From positions 16,704-80,703 of the forward strand of contig NZ_JACMOO010000257.1 in the NCBI RefSeq assembly GCF_014377975.1: DNA of 64,000 nucleotides. The letters run 5' to 3'. The notes beneath the pieces are model-generated. The model saw nothing but the letters and a program-made list of their open reading frames with translations. It was not told the origin of the DNA and searched no databases. A program made the position numbers and the translations under genes. Positions 9,311-20,246 of the stretch are shown one piece after another (the first letter of the stretch is position 1; each line of letters starts with the position of its first letter). Source of the DNA: Ferruginibacter sp. (GTDB lineage: Bacteria; Bacteroidota; Bacteroidia; Chitinophagales; Chitinophagaceae).

Positions 9311-10998
9311 TGAAACTTAAAACAAAATTATCCCTGGGTCTTTCTTTTCTATTTGCAGTAATACTGGCCTTTGGTATTCTTGGATTTTTTTATATCAACA
9401 AGCTTAGTAATGATGCTTCAAAGGTTTTAAAAAATAACCACGAATCACTGGTGTATGCCAACAACATGCTGAAAGCATTGGAAGATATTCCGGCACAAAA
9501 AAATGCATTTAAAATATTTGATAATAACCTTATAAAGCAGGAAGCAAATATCACAGAACCTGGTGAAAAAGAAAGTACCGAAGATTTAAGAAAAAATTTT
9601 ACAGAGTTACTGTCCAATCCAAAAGATTCTTCCAACTATGCACAGTTGCGCCAGTCATTGCAGGTAATCAATGCGCTTAACCAGGACGCCATTCTTAAAA
9701 AAAATGATATAGCGCAAAAAACCGCAGAAGATGCCCGCTTTTGGCTTACCCTTATTTTTACCATTTTAATTATTGTTAGTATTACATTTATCTACAATTT
9801 TCCGGCAGTAATTTCAGGTCCGGTAATCAAACTTTCGCAGGGCATCAGGGAAATTGCCAATAAAAATTACAGCCAGAGAATTTACCTCGACCAAAAAGAT
9901 GAATTTGGTGAGCTGGCCAATGCGTTCAACAGTATGGCAGAAAAATTAGATGAATATGAACACAGTAACCTGGCAAAAATTAAGTTTGAGAAAAGCCGGA
10001 TAGAAACCATCATCAACCAGATGAAAGATGGAATTATTGGTCTGGATGACAAGAAGCATATCCTGTTTGTAAATGCGGTTTCTGAAAAAATACTGGGTTT
10101 AAAGGAAAGTGATATCATTGGTAAATATGCAGCAGATATTGCTATCCAAAACGACCTGATGAGAACTTTATTAAAAGAAGAAACAAGAAAAGAATTAAAA
10201 ATTTATGCGGATGAAAAGGAAAGTTTTTTTAGCAAAGATGTAATAAATGTTACTGCCAATGAAGCCGTGATCGGGCAGGTGATTGTATTGCGAAACATTA
10301 CGCCCTATCATGAACTGAATGAAGCCAAAACAAACTTTATTGCCACCGTTTCGCATGAATTAAAAACGCCCATAGCCGCTATCAGAATGAGTTTACAATT
10401 GCTGGATAATAAACAAACGGGCGAAGTTAATACAGAGCAGCAATTATTGCTGGACAGCATAAAAGATGATACCAACCGCTTATTAAAAATAACAGGCGAG
10501 TTACTGAATATGACTCAGGTAGATAGTGGTAAAATACAATTGAGTATTGTTGCCAACGATGCAAAAGAGATGCTGAACTATGCTATCAATGCCAACAAAA
10601 CTGCCGCAGAGCAAAAAAATATTCAGTTAACTATTTCTGTGGCGGAACAATTGCCACAGGTATTGGCAGACAGTGAAAAAACAGCCTGGGTGCTTATTAA
10701 CTTACTATCAAATGCTATTCGCTACTCTCACGATAACTCCGCCATTTTCGTTAGTATTCATTCAAAAGATAAAAAAATATACTTTACTGTAAAAGACACC
10801 GGGCAGGGTATTGCGCCTGAATACAAGGCTAAAATATTCGACCGTTATTTCCGGGTTCCAGGTACGCATAAAGAAGGTACCGGGCTTGGACTTTCTATTT
10901 GTAAAGAATTTATTGAAGCACAGGGCGGACAAATAATGGTAGAAAGTGACTACGGTACCGGGAGTGCTTTTATGCTGGTTTTAAATGCGGCCTCTTAG
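9310..10998 (+). CDS. Membrane sensor histidine kinase (HAMP-PAS-HisKA-HATPase)
   Basis: TM segments, HAMP, PAS-like, H-box ATVSHELKTPIAAIRMS, N-box LLSNAIRYS, G-boxes; ATG overlaps kdpD stop (TAATG). Confidence 0.93.
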   Translation: MKLKTKLSLGLSFLFAVILAFGILGFFYINKLSNDASKVLKNNHESLVYANNMLKALEDIPAQKNAFKIFDNNLIKQEANITEPGEKESTEDLRKNFTELLSNPKDSSNYAQLRQSLQVINALNQDAILKKNDIAQKTAEDARFWLTLIFTILIIVSITFIYNFPAVISGPVIKLSQGIREIANKNYSQRIYLDQKDEFGELANAFNSMAEKLDEYEHSNLAKIKFEKSRIETIINQMKDGIIGLDDKKHILFVNAVSEKILGLKESDIIGKYAADIAIQNDLMRTLLKEETRKELKIYADEKESFFSKDVINVTANEAVIGQVIVLRNITPYHELNEAKTNFIATVSHELKTPIAAIRMSLQLLDNKQTGEVNTEQQLLLDSIKDDTNRLLKITGELLNMTQVDSGKIQLSIVANDAKEMLNYAINANKTAAEQKNIQLTISVAEQLPQVLADSEKTAWVLINLLSNAIRYSHDNSAIFVSIHSKDKKIYFTVKDTGQGIAPEYKAKIFDRYFRVPGTHKEGTGLGLSICKEFIEAQGGQIMVESDYGTGSAFMLVLNAAS

Positions 10999-11309
10999 CA
11001 AAAACCAAAAAAACAGGTGAACGATTGTATCGCCATAAAAATTATATAAAATTATTGGGGTGATTTTTTAATATGCCGCTTATTGTGCCTGCTGCCAGCC
11101 CTTTATAGCAGGTAATTAATACGCCTATGAACCAGCTGGTATTTTCTTTTTCAATATAATATGACAGCCCTTCTTTCTTATTTGAACAAATGAAAGAGCC
11201 CGGAAAACCAGATTAATTTTTAGCCAGACTGACTGGCTAATTTAAGCATATGCCGTAGTTGTAAAAGTTGTAATTGGCAAGTCGGTTATAATTTTACAAT
11301 ACGCCCAAC

Positions 11310-11340
11310 AAAAAAAACGTTCCGGTTTTTAGGCCGGAAC
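11310..11340 (-). terminator. Rho-independent terminator of katA
   Basis: GTTCCGG...CCGGAAC stem with T8 on minus strand. Confidence 0.8.
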
Positions 11341-11365
11341 AGTTCTGGTTTTTCTGGAAAATATT

Positions 11366-12898
11366 TTATACAGATTGCATTGCTCCGGTAGTAACCTGAG
11401 TTGCTTTTAATGCACTCATCATTTTATCAACATCTACATTCAAGCCTTTTGCTATTGCCATTCCCAATTGAACATCTGCTCTAAAAAAATGACACAGCTG
11501 CCGGCTAACAATCAAATCTTTTTTGTCGCCTTCAATACCACTCATAGCACCAACAATATTGCTTACTAGGTTGTGCCGGTCGTAATCATTCATCACTGTC
11601 CGATACAGAATTCCTGGTTGTGTATAATGATCATTTTCACCTGCTCCATTTCTGTCGTACCAGTCTGCAAGTGTGCTTTCAAGCTGCATGGATGGTTCTT
11701 TGTATTCTGTGTCTATAACAATATCATCAAAACTATTGGGAAAATAATTTGGTGCATCTTCCCCATTGCCATTGATAGCAAAAGCACCATCACGCTGGTA
11801 ATTATTTACTGCATACGGGCAACGGTTTACAGGTATCTGTTCATAGTTTCCACCCAGGCGATGGCGATGTGCATCAGGATAAGAAAGCAATCTTCCCTGC
11901 AACATTTTATCAGGGGAGTAACCAATGCCATCCACTACATGCGCCGGCGCAAAAGCACTTTGTTCAATTTCGGCAAAATAATTTTTGGGTACCTGGTTTA
12001 GTTCAAGTACACCAACATCTATCAAAGGAAAATCAGTATGTGGCCATACTTTGGTAAGATCAAAAGGGTTGAAGGGAAATGTTTTTGCCTGCTCGTCTGT
12101 CATCACCTGTATTTTTACATTCCATTTTGGAAAGTCCTTCTGGTCGATAGCAGATACCAGATCACGTTGTGAAAAATCAGGATCTTTTCCTTTCATTTCT
12201 GTAGCTTCATCACTGGTAAAATTTTTAATACCCTGTGCAGTTTTAAAATGAAATTTAACCCATACCCTTTCATTACTGCTGTTGATCATTGAAAAGGTAT
12301 GACTGCCATATCCATTCATGTGGCGATGGCCATACGGTGTTCCTCTATCGCTCATCAATATCAATACCTGGTGCAGACTTTCGGGATTTAAACTCCAGTA
12401 ATCCCACATCATAGCAGGGCTTTTACAATTAGTGCGGGGATCCCTTTTTTGAGTATGAATAAAATCACCGAATTTTTTGGGATCTTTTATAAAAAATACG
12501 GGCGTGTTATTACCCACCAAATCCCAGTTGCCATCTTCGGTATAAAATTTAAGGGCAAAACCGCGGGGGTCTCTTTCGGTATCAGCACTTCCCTTTTCGC
12601 CCCCAACCGTACTAAACCTTAACAAGGCTTTGGTCTGTTTTCCAATAGTACTAAAAATTTTGGCCTTGGTATACTTCGTAATGTCGTGCGTTACGGTAAA
12701 AGTACCAAATGCTCCGGAGCCTTTAGCATGAACAACCCTTTCTGGAATACGTTCCCTGTTAAAATGCGCCATCTTTTCGTGCAGGATATAATCCTGTAAT
12801 AACAACGGGCCACGTGGGCCGATGCTCATGGAATTTTCATTTTCAGCAAATGGCCTGCCTGAGGCAGTTGTAAGCCTTTTGCTATTTTCTTCGGTCAT
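11366..12898 (-). CDS. katA: Catalase (monofunctional heme, clade with KatA)
   Basis: [73 protein letters not shown]; likely start MTEENSK at 12898. Confidence 0.96.
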   Translation of the reverse strand: MTEENSKRLTTASGRPFAENENSMSIGPRGPLLLQDYILHEKMAHFNRERIPERVVHAKGSGAFGTFTVTHDITKYTKAKIFSTIGKQTKALLRFSTVGGEKGSADTERDPRGFALKFYTEDGNWDLVGNNTPVFFIKDPKKFGDFIHTQKRDPRTNCKSPAMMWDYWSLNPESLHQVLILMSDRGTPYGHRHMNGYGSHTFSMINSSNERVWVKFHFKTAQGIKNFTSDEATEMKGKDPDFSQRDLVSAIDQKDFPKWNVKIQVMTDEQAKTFPFNPFDLTKVWPHTDFPLIDVGVLELNQVPKNYFAEIEQSAFAPAHVVDGIGYSPDKMLQGRLLSYPDAHRHRLGGNYEQIPVNRCPYAVNNYQRDGAFAINGNGEDAPNYFPNSFDDIVIDTEYKEPSMQLESTLADWYDRNGAGENDHYTQPGILYRTVMNDYDRHNLVSNIVGAMSGIEGDKKDLIVSRQLCHFFRADVQLGMAIAKGLNVDVDKMMSALKATQVTTGAMQSV

Positions 12899-12963
12899 GG
12901 AAATATGTTTTAAAGGTGTAAAAAATGAATGAAGGGACAAATTTAAATAATTCTTTCAATAAA

Positions 12964-13003
12964 CTATATTGATATTTATTATAATGATATAGAAAATATC
13001 TAT
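12964..13003. promoter_or_regulatory. Possible OxyR operator in katA/oxyR intergenic region
   Basis: ATAG-N7-CTAT (12989-13003) plus upstream CTATAT; partial match to tandem ATAGntnnnanCTAT. Confidence 0.35.
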
Positions 13004-13012
13004 TTTTACCGT

Positions 13013-13948
13013 ATGACGATTACTCAACTGGAATACATTATTGCATTGGATACTTACCGGCATTTTTCTACTGCTGCGCAAAGGTGTTTTGTAACCCAAC
13101 CTACGCTAAGTATGCAGATACAAAAACTGGAAGAAGAATTGGGTACAAAGCTTTTTGACCGCAGTAAGCAACCCGTTATACCCACCGAAACAGGTGAAGA
13201 AGTAATTCAGCAGGCAAGAGTAATTGTACATAAAGTTAAGATGATGCACCAGTTGATAAAAGATAAACAAGGTGTGTTGCAGGGCGAATTAAGAATAGGC
13301 ATTATACCCACATTGGCACCTTACCTGCTGCCCATGTTTTTACAACCATTTCTTGCAAAATATCCTGATATTAAAATATGGGTAAAAGAAATGACCACGG
13401 ATATTTTAGTAGAAAAACTAAAAGCGGGAAAAATTGATGCAGGTTTGCTGGTAACCCCTTTACAGGAAAATGCCATCAAGGAATATCCCCTGTTTTACGA
13501 AGAGCTGGTGGCCTATGTTTCCAAATCAAATGCTGCTTTTAAAAAAACGTATGTACTTGCGGACGACATTGATCTAAAAGAATTGTGGCTACTGGAAGAG
13601 GGCCATTGTTTTCGCTCGCAGATAATAAATTTGTGTGAACTCAAAAAGCAAAGTAAAGACCATAGCCGTTTTGAATATGAAGCCGGTAGTGTAGAAACAC
13701 TTAGAAAAATGGTAGAGAAAAACAACGGTATTACCATTCTTCCCGAAATGGCCACTCTCGATTTTACATCAAAGCAACTGAATATGGTGCGGCATTTTAA
13801 AGCACCGGTTCCGGTAAGGGAAGTGAGCCTGGTTACACACCGGGACTATGTAAAGAAAAAATTGGTAGATGTACTTAAAGCAGAAATCATTGCATCTATA
13901 CCAGCAAAAATTATGTTGAACAAAAATAAAAATCTGGTAAAAACCTGA
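13013..13948 (+). CDS. oxyR: LysR-family hydrogen peroxide-inducible activator OxyR
   Basis: LysR HTH MTITQLEYIIALDTYRHFSTAAQRCFVTQPTLSMQIQKLEEELGTKLFDR; LLEEGHCFRSQIINLC; divergent from catalase. Confidence 0.92.
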   Translation: MTITQLEYIIALDTYRHFSTAAQRCFVTQPTLSMQIQKLEEELGTKLFDRSKQPVIPTETGEEVIQQARVIVHKVKMMHQLIKDKQGVLQGELRIGIIPTLAPYLLPMFLQPFLAKYPDIKIWVKEMTTDILVEKLKAGKIDAGLLVTPLQENAIKEYPLFYEELVAYVSKSNAAFKKTYVLADDIDLKELWLLEEGHCFRSQIINLCELKKQSKDHSRFEYEAGSVETLRKMVEKNNGITILPEMATLDFTSKQLNMVRHFKAPVPVREVSLVTHRDYVKKKLVDVLKAEIIASIPAKIMLNKNKNLVKT

Positions 13949-14165
13949 TGTAGAGAAAAAATGTATAATAAATATGACAATTGAAGTTAACAGAAGGATA
14001 AAAGAATAATTTCAATAGCTTATTGTACAAGTGAAGTGAATGCTGTTTGTTACTATAAGCTTAGGTAAAAAGCAAAATAATTTTAAAATTGTTAAACAAA
14101 AAATTACGGATTATTGTTACCGATATTTTAGTCACTCTATATTTACACCTTAAAAACACATCATT

Positions 14166-14636
14166 ATGGCAATTGAAATCGGCCAAACAGCCCCTGCATT
14201 TACATTACACGACAGTGAAAAAAACAAAGTAGCCCTGGCAGACTACAAAGGTAAAAATGTACTGCTGATGTTTTTTCCGCAGTCTTTTACGGGCGTGTGT
14301 ACAGCAGAGTTGTGCAGCCTGCGTGACAATATTGCTATTTACAACAATGCCAATGCACAGGTATTCGGCATTTCAGTTGATTCCGTATTTACACTGGCAA
14401 AATTTAAAGAAGAGCAACATTTAAATTTTCCGCTGCTCAGCGATTTTAATAAAGAAGTTTCTACAGCCTATGACGCCATTTATATGAATTGGATATTAGA
14501 CATGAAGGGCGTAAGCAAACGCTCTGCTTTTGTGATAGATAAAGAAGGCATTGTGCGCTATGCGGAAGTACTGGAAAGCGCAGGTGATCTGCCAAATTTT
14601 ACTGCCATCGAAAAAACGCTGGATACACTTAACTAA
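14166..14636 (+). CDS. Peroxiredoxin (AhpC/TSA / redoxin family)
   Basis: APAFTLHDSEKNKVALADYKGKNVLLMFFPQSFTGVCTAELCSLRD. Confidence 0.93.
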   Translation: MAIEIGQTAPAFTLHDSEKNKVALADYKGKNVLLMFFPQSFTGVCTAELCSLRDNIAIYNNANAQVFGISVDSVFTLAKFKEEQHLNFPLLSDFNKEVSTAYDAIYMNWILDMKGVSKRSAFVIDKEGIVRYAEVLESAGDLPNFTAIEKTLDTLN

Positions 14637-14652
14637 CCGTTATGTAAATACA

Positions 14653-14686
14653 AAGGGTCAATAATTATAACCTATTATTGACCCTT
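14653..14686 (+). terminator. 13-bp perfect hairpin after peroxiredoxin, no U tract
   Basis: AAGGGTCAATAAT-TATAACCT-ATTATTGACCCTT. Confidence 0.5.
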
Positions 14687-14714
14687 CACAATAAATTGTA
14701 TATTAATTTGTTTA

Positions 14715-15104
14715 ATGCAGGTATTAAATGTTTATAGAATTTTAACTACTTTTACTATACTGAAAAAATTAATAATTATATCAATTGTATTATTTGGATT
14801 AATGTTTACTTCTTTTGCTCAAAATAAAATCGCTGCTTCTAATGGCGAGCCTTGTGCAAAGCTGATTAAATATTATCCAAATCCTGCCACTACGGCAATT
14901 AACTTCGAATTTATTCAAGGTTACGATAAATCTTTTTCCCTGCAGTTATTTAATTTTATGGGCAAAAAGGTTCTGGAGATAAACACGCTTTCTCAGTTAA
15001 CCAATCTTTCCTTAAATAATTTTTATCGTGGTGTATATATTTTTCGCCTCAGCGATAAAAATGGTAACGTGATCGATTCCGGTAAGTTCCAAGTAGTTCG
15101 GTAA
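14715..15104 (+). CDS. T9SS type A sorting-domain mini-protein
   Basis: Signal peptide-like stretch KKLIIISIVLFGLMFTSFAQ followed almost directly by CTD: YYPNPATTAINFEF...LSLNNFYRGVYIFRLSDKNGNVIDSGKFQVV. Confidence 0.8.
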   Translation: MQVLNVYRILTTFTILKKLIIISIVLFGLMFTSFAQNKIAASNGEPCAKLIKYYPNPATTAINFEFIQGYDKSFSLQLFNFMGKKVLEINTLSQLTNLSLNNFYRGVYIFRLSDKNGNVIDSGKFQVVR

Positions 15105-15223
15105 TTTCTCTTTTGATTTCTCCCTTTTTTAAAAAATAATTTTTACTGTAAAGTCTTCAGTATTTCAATCCATTTTTTATACAATTTTTAAACCAGCAGA
15201 TATACGCCTTTCCAATAATTGCA

Positions 15224-16405
15224 TTACAAAACCTGCACAATCAAAAACTTTAAATAATGCGTATTTTCCTGTCCGCGAATGATTGGATGATCGGCTGATT
15301 GTGCATTAAAAACCACCTGTCTTATCTTTCGTTTGGCATCTTTGGCAGCCATTTGTATAATATCTAAAAACAACTCCGGCTGCACCAGGTTAGTACAACT
15401 GGAACTTACTAAAAATCCTCCCGGTTTTACTAATTTTATGCCCCGCAAATTAATTTCCTTGTAGCCCGCAACTGCCTTATCAATGGTACTTCTGTTTTTT
15501 GTAAATGATGGCGGATCAAGCAGTACAACGTCCCATTGCTTTCCTTCCCTGCTCCATTCTTTTAAAACATCAAAGGCATTTACACATTCAAAACGACATA
15601 TTTTTTCGAGATGATTTAATGCCGCATTTTTATTACACATATCAATGGCACCCTGGCTAATATCAAGGCCCAAAACGCTTTTGGCACCGTAATGGGCTGC
15701 CGCTATTTCAAAAGAACCCGTGTAACAAAACGCACCCAAAACATCGGCTCCTTTTACAATGTGCTCAATGGCCCGGCGGTTGTCCTGTTGATCTAAAAAA
15801 TAACCGGTCTTTTGACCGTTGGCAATATCCACATTCATTTTTATTCCATTTTCATGAATGATGATATTGGTGTCAAATTCAGGAGATAAAAATCCTTTGT
15901 GTTGTTCCATTCCTTCCAGTTCCCTAACCGGAACATCATTGCGTTCATAAATACCTTTGGGCGAAAATAACTTTACGAGGGCATTCACGATTGCCGGCTT
16001 CCAGATATCAATCCCCAACGCCAGCGTTTGCACCACAAAATAATCATTGAATTTATCAATAATGAGTTGTGGAATATCATCTGCTTCACCAAAAATTAAA
16101 CGGCAGTTTTCGGTATACCCCAACTTTTGGCGATAAGCCCATGCCTGTTTTATCTTATTATAGAAAAAGGTTTCGTCAATAACAACATCTTTATCTCTGG
16201 TAAGCAATCTTACCATTATTTGCGATTGCGGATTTACATATCCCTTCCCGATAAATTTTTTATCATGCGTAAATACATTCACTATTTCACCTGGTTTGGC
16301 AGCCGCATCCAGGGCTTTACCACGGTTTATCTCATTGGCAAAAATCCAGGGATGTCCCATTTCAACCCGGTTACCCACATTTTTATTAAGAAAAAGACTT
16401 TTCAT
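15224..16405 (-). CDS. rlmI: Class I SAM-dependent rRNA methyltransferase (RlmI/YccW family)
   Basis: PUA-like N-terminus HPWIFANEI, VLGAFCYTGSFEIAAAHYGAKSVLGLDIS, LLDPPSFTK. Confidence 0.88.
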   Translation of the reverse strand: MKSLFLNKNVGNRVEMGHPWIFANEINRGKALDAAAKPGEIVNVFTHDKKFIGKGYVNPQSQIMVRLLTRDKDVVIDETFFYNKIKQAWAYRQKLGYTENCRLIFGEADDIPQLIIDKFNDYFVVQTLALGIDIWKPAIVNALVKLFSPKGIYERNDVPVRELEGMEQHKGFLSPEFDTNIIIHENGIKMNVDIANGQKTGYFLDQQDNRRAIEHIVKGADVLGAFCYTGSFEIAAAHYGAKSVLGLDISQGAIDMCNKNAALNHLEKICRFECVNAFDVLKEWSREGKQWDVVLLDPPSFTKNRSTIDKAVAGYKEINLRGIKLVKPGGFLVSSSCTNLVQPELFLDIIQMAAKDAKRKIRQVVFNAQSADHPIIRGQENTHYLKFLIVQVL

Positions 16406-16576
16406 GCGGTAAAGGTAACTTTTAACGTGTCTTCCTTTTTAAATTTGCAATCGTAAAGGGTTCAATTGCCAATTTGGCTGTAAATGAAGGTTGGCAAAAT
16501 GTTTGACTATCGTACATTTGCACCCAATTTACCACCTTCATTTCTTTATAAAGAAGAAGGCCTTAATTATTATTAT

Positions 16577-17152
16577 ATGGAACAAAAAATAAAAGGAACA
16601 GAAGACGAACAATTTACATCGGAGCAAATGGAGGGATTCCAGGACATTAATGCGGATTCAGATATTCCTGGAAATACACATTTAAGCAATGAAGACGGAG
16701 AAAATCCGTTAGAAAAAATACAGAGCGAACTGGAGGAACAAAAAGACAAGTACATCCGCCTGTTTGCCGAATTTGATAATTATAAACGCCGCAGTGCAAA
16801 AGAAAGAATTGAACTGATTCAAACTGCCGGAAAAGAGGTTATTACTTCCTTACTGGATGTATTGGATGATAGCGAAAGAGCTGAAAAACAGTTGCAAACC
16901 AGTAAAGATCTGGAACAGATAAAAAAAGGGATTGAACTTGTTTTTGGTAAGTTGAGAAATATTTTACAGGCAAAAGGCTTAAAAGCTATGGAAAGTATCC
17001 ATACTAATTTTGATGTTGAAAAACATGAAGCTATTACTGAAATACCTGCGCCGACCGAAGAGCTGAAAGATAAAGTGTTGGATGAAGTACAAAAAGGATA
17101 TTACCTAAACGACAAAATTATTCGTTTTGCAAAAGTGGTTGTGGGCAAATAA
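16577..17152 (+). CDS. grpE: Nucleotide exchange factor GrpE
   Basis: DKYIRLFAEFDNYKRRSAKERIEL, FDVEKHEAITEIP, GYYLNDKIIRFAKVVVGK; likely start MEQKIK. Confidence 0.95.
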   Translation: MEQKIKGTEDEQFTSEQMEGFQDINADSDIPGNTHLSNEDGENPLEKIQSELEEQKDKYIRLFAEFDNYKRRSAKERIELIQTAGKEVITSLLDVLDDSERAEKQLQTSKDLEQIKKGIELVFGKLRNILQAKGLKAMESIHTNFDVEKHEAITEIPAPTEELKDKVLDEVQKGYYLNDKIIRFAKVVVGK

Positions 17153-17248
17153 TTAGAAAATGTGCCGATAAGCCCATCAGGAATATTTAACTCCGGGTTT
17201 TCGCATAAGCACATTGGCAAATTAGCATAACAGCACATTAAAAAAATT

Positions 17249-18427
17249 ATGAAGAAAGATTATTACGAAATATTGGTGATTGCAAAATCTGCATCGCAGG
17301 ATGAAATAAAAAAAGCCTACCGCAAAGTGGCTATGCAGTTTCATCCCGATCGTAATCCGGGCGATAAAGCATCTGAAGAAAAATTTAAAGAAGCAGCTGA
17401 AGCTTACGAAATATTAAGTGATGCTGATAAAAGGGCACAGTACGATCGTTTTGGGCACCAGGCATTTAGCGGTAGTCGCAGCAGTGGCGGCGGATTTGGT
17501 GGTGGTGGAATGAACATGGACGATATTTTTAGCCAGTTTGGAGATATTTTTGGCGACGAAAGTCCGTTCGGTAGTTTCTTTGGAGGTGGTGGTAGTGGCG
17601 GTGGACGCCGGTCAGGAGGAGGACGCAGCCACGGAGTGCGTGGTAGCAACCTGCGCATAAAAATAAAACTGAATTACGAAGAGATGGCCAAGGGCGCTTC
17701 TAAAACAGTGAAGGTAAAAAAATATGTACCTTGCGTTACCTGCAGTGGCAGTGGCGCTAAAGATAAAAATAGCATACAATCCTGTGGAACCTGCGGTGGT
17801 AGCGGGCAAGTTAGAAGGGTGCAGAATACTTTTTTAGGACAAATGCAAACGGTAACCACCTGTCCAACCTGTAATGGCGAAGGTTCCACTATTGCTAATA
17901 AATGTACCAGTTGCAAAGGCGAAGGCCGGGTATATGGCGAAGAAACAGTTACCATCGAAATTCCGGCGGGTGTGCAGGATGGCATGCAACTGAGCATGAA
18001 TGGCAAAGGCAATTCAGGTGAACGCGGTGGAGCCAATGGTGATTTAATTATTCTTATTGAGGAAGAAGCACATGCACAGTTACACCGGGACGGGTTGAAT
18101 GTGGCTTTTGATTTACATATTTCTTTTCCTGAAGCGGTTTTTGGTACAAATATAGAAGTTCCTACAATTGATGGAAAAGCAAAAATAAAAATTCCGCCAG
18201 GCACCCAAAGTGGAAAAATTTTCCGGTTAAAAGGAAAGGGTTTTCCGGCTGTTAACTCTTACGAAAAGGGAGATCAGTTGATACATGTAAATGTATGGAC
18301 ACCGCAACATGTTAGTACCGAAGAAAAAGCTATGCTCGAAACAATGCAGGAAAGCAAAAATTTTGAGCCAAAACCAGAGAAAGGTGATAAATCTTTTTTT
18401 GATAAAGTGAGAGAGATGTTTGCCTAA
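17249..18427 (+). CDS. dnaJ: Molecular chaperone DnaJ
   Basis: J domain with HPD, G/F region, four CxxCxGxG zinc motifs. Confidence 0.98.
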   Translation: MKKDYYEILVIAKSASQDEIKKAYRKVAMQFHPDRNPGDKASEEKFKEAAEAYEILSDADKRAQYDRFGHQAFSGSRSSGGGFGGGGMNMDDIFSQFGDIFGDESPFGSFFGGGGSGGGRRSGGGRSHGVRGSNLRIKIKLNYEEMAKGASKTVKVKKYVPCVTCSGSGAKDKNSIQSCGTCGGSGQVRRVQNTFLGQMQTVTTCPTCNGEGSTIANKCTSCKGEGRVYGEETVTIEIPAGVQDGMQLSMNGKGNSGERGGANGDLIILIEEEAHAQLHRDGLNVAFDLHISFPEAVFGTNIEVPTIDGKAKIKIPPGTQSGKIFRLKGKGFPAVNSYEKGDQLIHVNVWTPQHVSTEEKAMLETMQESKNFEPKPEKGDKSFFDKVREMFA

Positions 18428-20178
18428 TATTTAATCTTCATTCTTTTTTTTACATAGATTTTCTTAGCCATTGCAATCAGTTGTATAAACTGTTTTTGAA
18501 GATAGTTACCGGGATCGTATGCAGCTGTAGCAATTCTTTCGGTTTCGGACCAGTCAGATAATGGAAAATATTTTGACTGTCTCAGCTTCATACCAAACAT
18601 GGCAATGGCCGTACCGAATTGATATTCTTTATCAATATTATTAAAAGAAAGATAGTTGGCAGGGCAATTGTAATTTAGCTCCCTGCTTAACTTAGTTGCT
18701 GGCAAAGTAAATTTTAAGGAGATTTTTGCATAAGATAGCAAAGCTGTTGTATCTATGCTATTCGTTTCCGTTGGTGTTAATTCAAAGATTGCCAGTACGC
18801 TGTTTCCGCTGCCAATATCGCCTCCCTCCAGCTCTCCGGAACTATCTGTGATAGCATCTTTTTTATTATCAAACCCAATCAGCCGACAGTCTTTAACTGC
18901 CGCAGGATTAAAATGTACATTTAAATAAACATCATCCGCCACAGAAAAAAATGTTTGGGTAACTTCTTTTATCAGTACTTTTTCTGCTTCATTTATATTA
19001 TCAAGGTATGCATAATTTCCATTACCCCTTTTAGCTAGCGTTTCCAGTTTGGAATCTTTAAAGTTACCCATTCCTACACCCAGGCAGGTTAAATAAACGC
19101 CGCTTTTTTTCTCTTTGGTTATCAGATCATCCAGTGCTTTTTCGCTTGTTTCCCCCACATTAAAATCGCCGTCCGTTGCCAATATTACCCTATTATTTCC
19201 TCCTTTTATAAACGACCTTTCTGCAAGCCCGTACGCCATTCTTATGGCTGATTCCCCAGGCGTATCTCCGTTGGCTGTAAGCTCTTCAATAGACTGGGTA
19301 ATTTTTTGCTTTTCCGCTCCGCTTGTAGGGGGAAGCCAAACAGAAACCGTACCACCATACTCCACAATGGATACCGTATCGATGGCCCGTAAATTTTTTA
19401 TCAGCATTTGAAAAGCGGCTTTTACAAGGGGAAGCCTGTTGGGTAAGTCCATACTGCCAGAAGCATCTATTAAAAAAACAAGATTAGATGGTGGCACATT
19501 ATTCATATCTAATTTACGGGCATTTACATTTAGAAATAATAATTTGCTATTGTTATTCCAGGGGCAATCAGACAACTGCGATTCAATACCAAAAACATCT
19601 TTTTTTTCAGGTTCCCTGTAATGAAGATTAAAATAATTCAATAATTCTTCTATCCTCACTGCATCGGGCGGCACCAAACTTTTAGTGGTGAGAAACCTGC
19701 GGACATTGCTGTAGGATGCTTTATTAATGTTAAGCGAAAAAGAAGCGTTTGGAAATTTATTTACGGTAACCGTTTCATTCTCAACCAACGAAAAATAAGA
19801 CTCATCACTAACGTACCAGGTATTGTTGGATGAAAAATCCTGATCCCTTGTAATAGAGATTAATTTGGGCTTATTTTTACTGATGTTAGCCGAAAGCGTT
19901 TTTAAAGTAAGTTGCTGAAATACATCTGTTTTTATGCCTACGGATTTTGTTTCATATCCATCTAAAATCAATGTAACAGAATCATAAAGAGAGTGACAGG
20001 AGATACCAAAGCCGCCGGACGTTCCGGAATAATATAAATTTTTATCTGAGCGAAGCAAGATTTTTACATTTTGCAATAATTCATTTTTACCATTCTTTAT
20101 TTCGCCCCGGAGATAATACTGGGCATTGGCTGCAGGCACAAAAAAAAGAAAGGATATGTAGACAATTAATTTTTTCAA
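18424..20178 (-). CDS. vWA domain (YfbK-like) protein with carboxypeptidase-regulatory-like N-terminus
   Basis: [37 protein letters not shown] motif, C-terminal DUF3520-like region. Confidence 0.87.
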   Translation of the reverse strand: MKKLIVYISFLFFVPAANAQYYLRGEIKNGKNELLQNVKILLRSDKNLYYSGTSGGFGISCHSLYDSVTLILDGYETKSVGIKTDVFQQLTLKTLSANISKNKPKLISITRDQDFSSNNTWYVSDESYFSLVENETVTVNKFPNASFSLNINKASYSNVRRFLTTKSLVPPDAVRIEELLNYFNLHYREPEKKDVFGIESQLSDCPWNNNSKLLFLNVNARKLDMNNVPPSNLVFLIDASGSMDLPNRLPLVKAAFQMLIKNLRAIDTVSIVEYGGTVSVWLPPTSGAEKQKITQSIEELTANGDTPGESAIRMAYGLAERSFIKGGNNRVILATDGDFNVGETSEKALDDLITKEKKSGVYLTCLGVGMGNFKDSKLETLAKRGNGNYAYLDNINEAEKVLIKEVTQTFFSVADDVYLNVHFNPAAVKDCRLIGFDNKKDAITDSSGELEGGDIGSGNSVLAIFELTPTETNSIDTTALLSYAKISLKFTLPATKLSRELNYNCPANYLSFNNIDKEYQFGTAIAMFGMKLRQSKYFPLSDWSETERIATAAYDPGNYLQKQFIQLIAMAKKIYVKKRMKIKY

Positions 20179-20246
20179 CTGTTAAGGAGTTGTGGTTAGT
20201 TATAAAATTTATCTGGCACAAAACTTATGTTAATATAGCTTTATTA

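Noticed and set aside
17674-18204. 176-aa minus-strand ORF opposite dnaJ
   Set aside because: Shadow ORF over the zinc-finger and C-terminal DnaJ coding region; Cys/Pro/Leu-rich artefact
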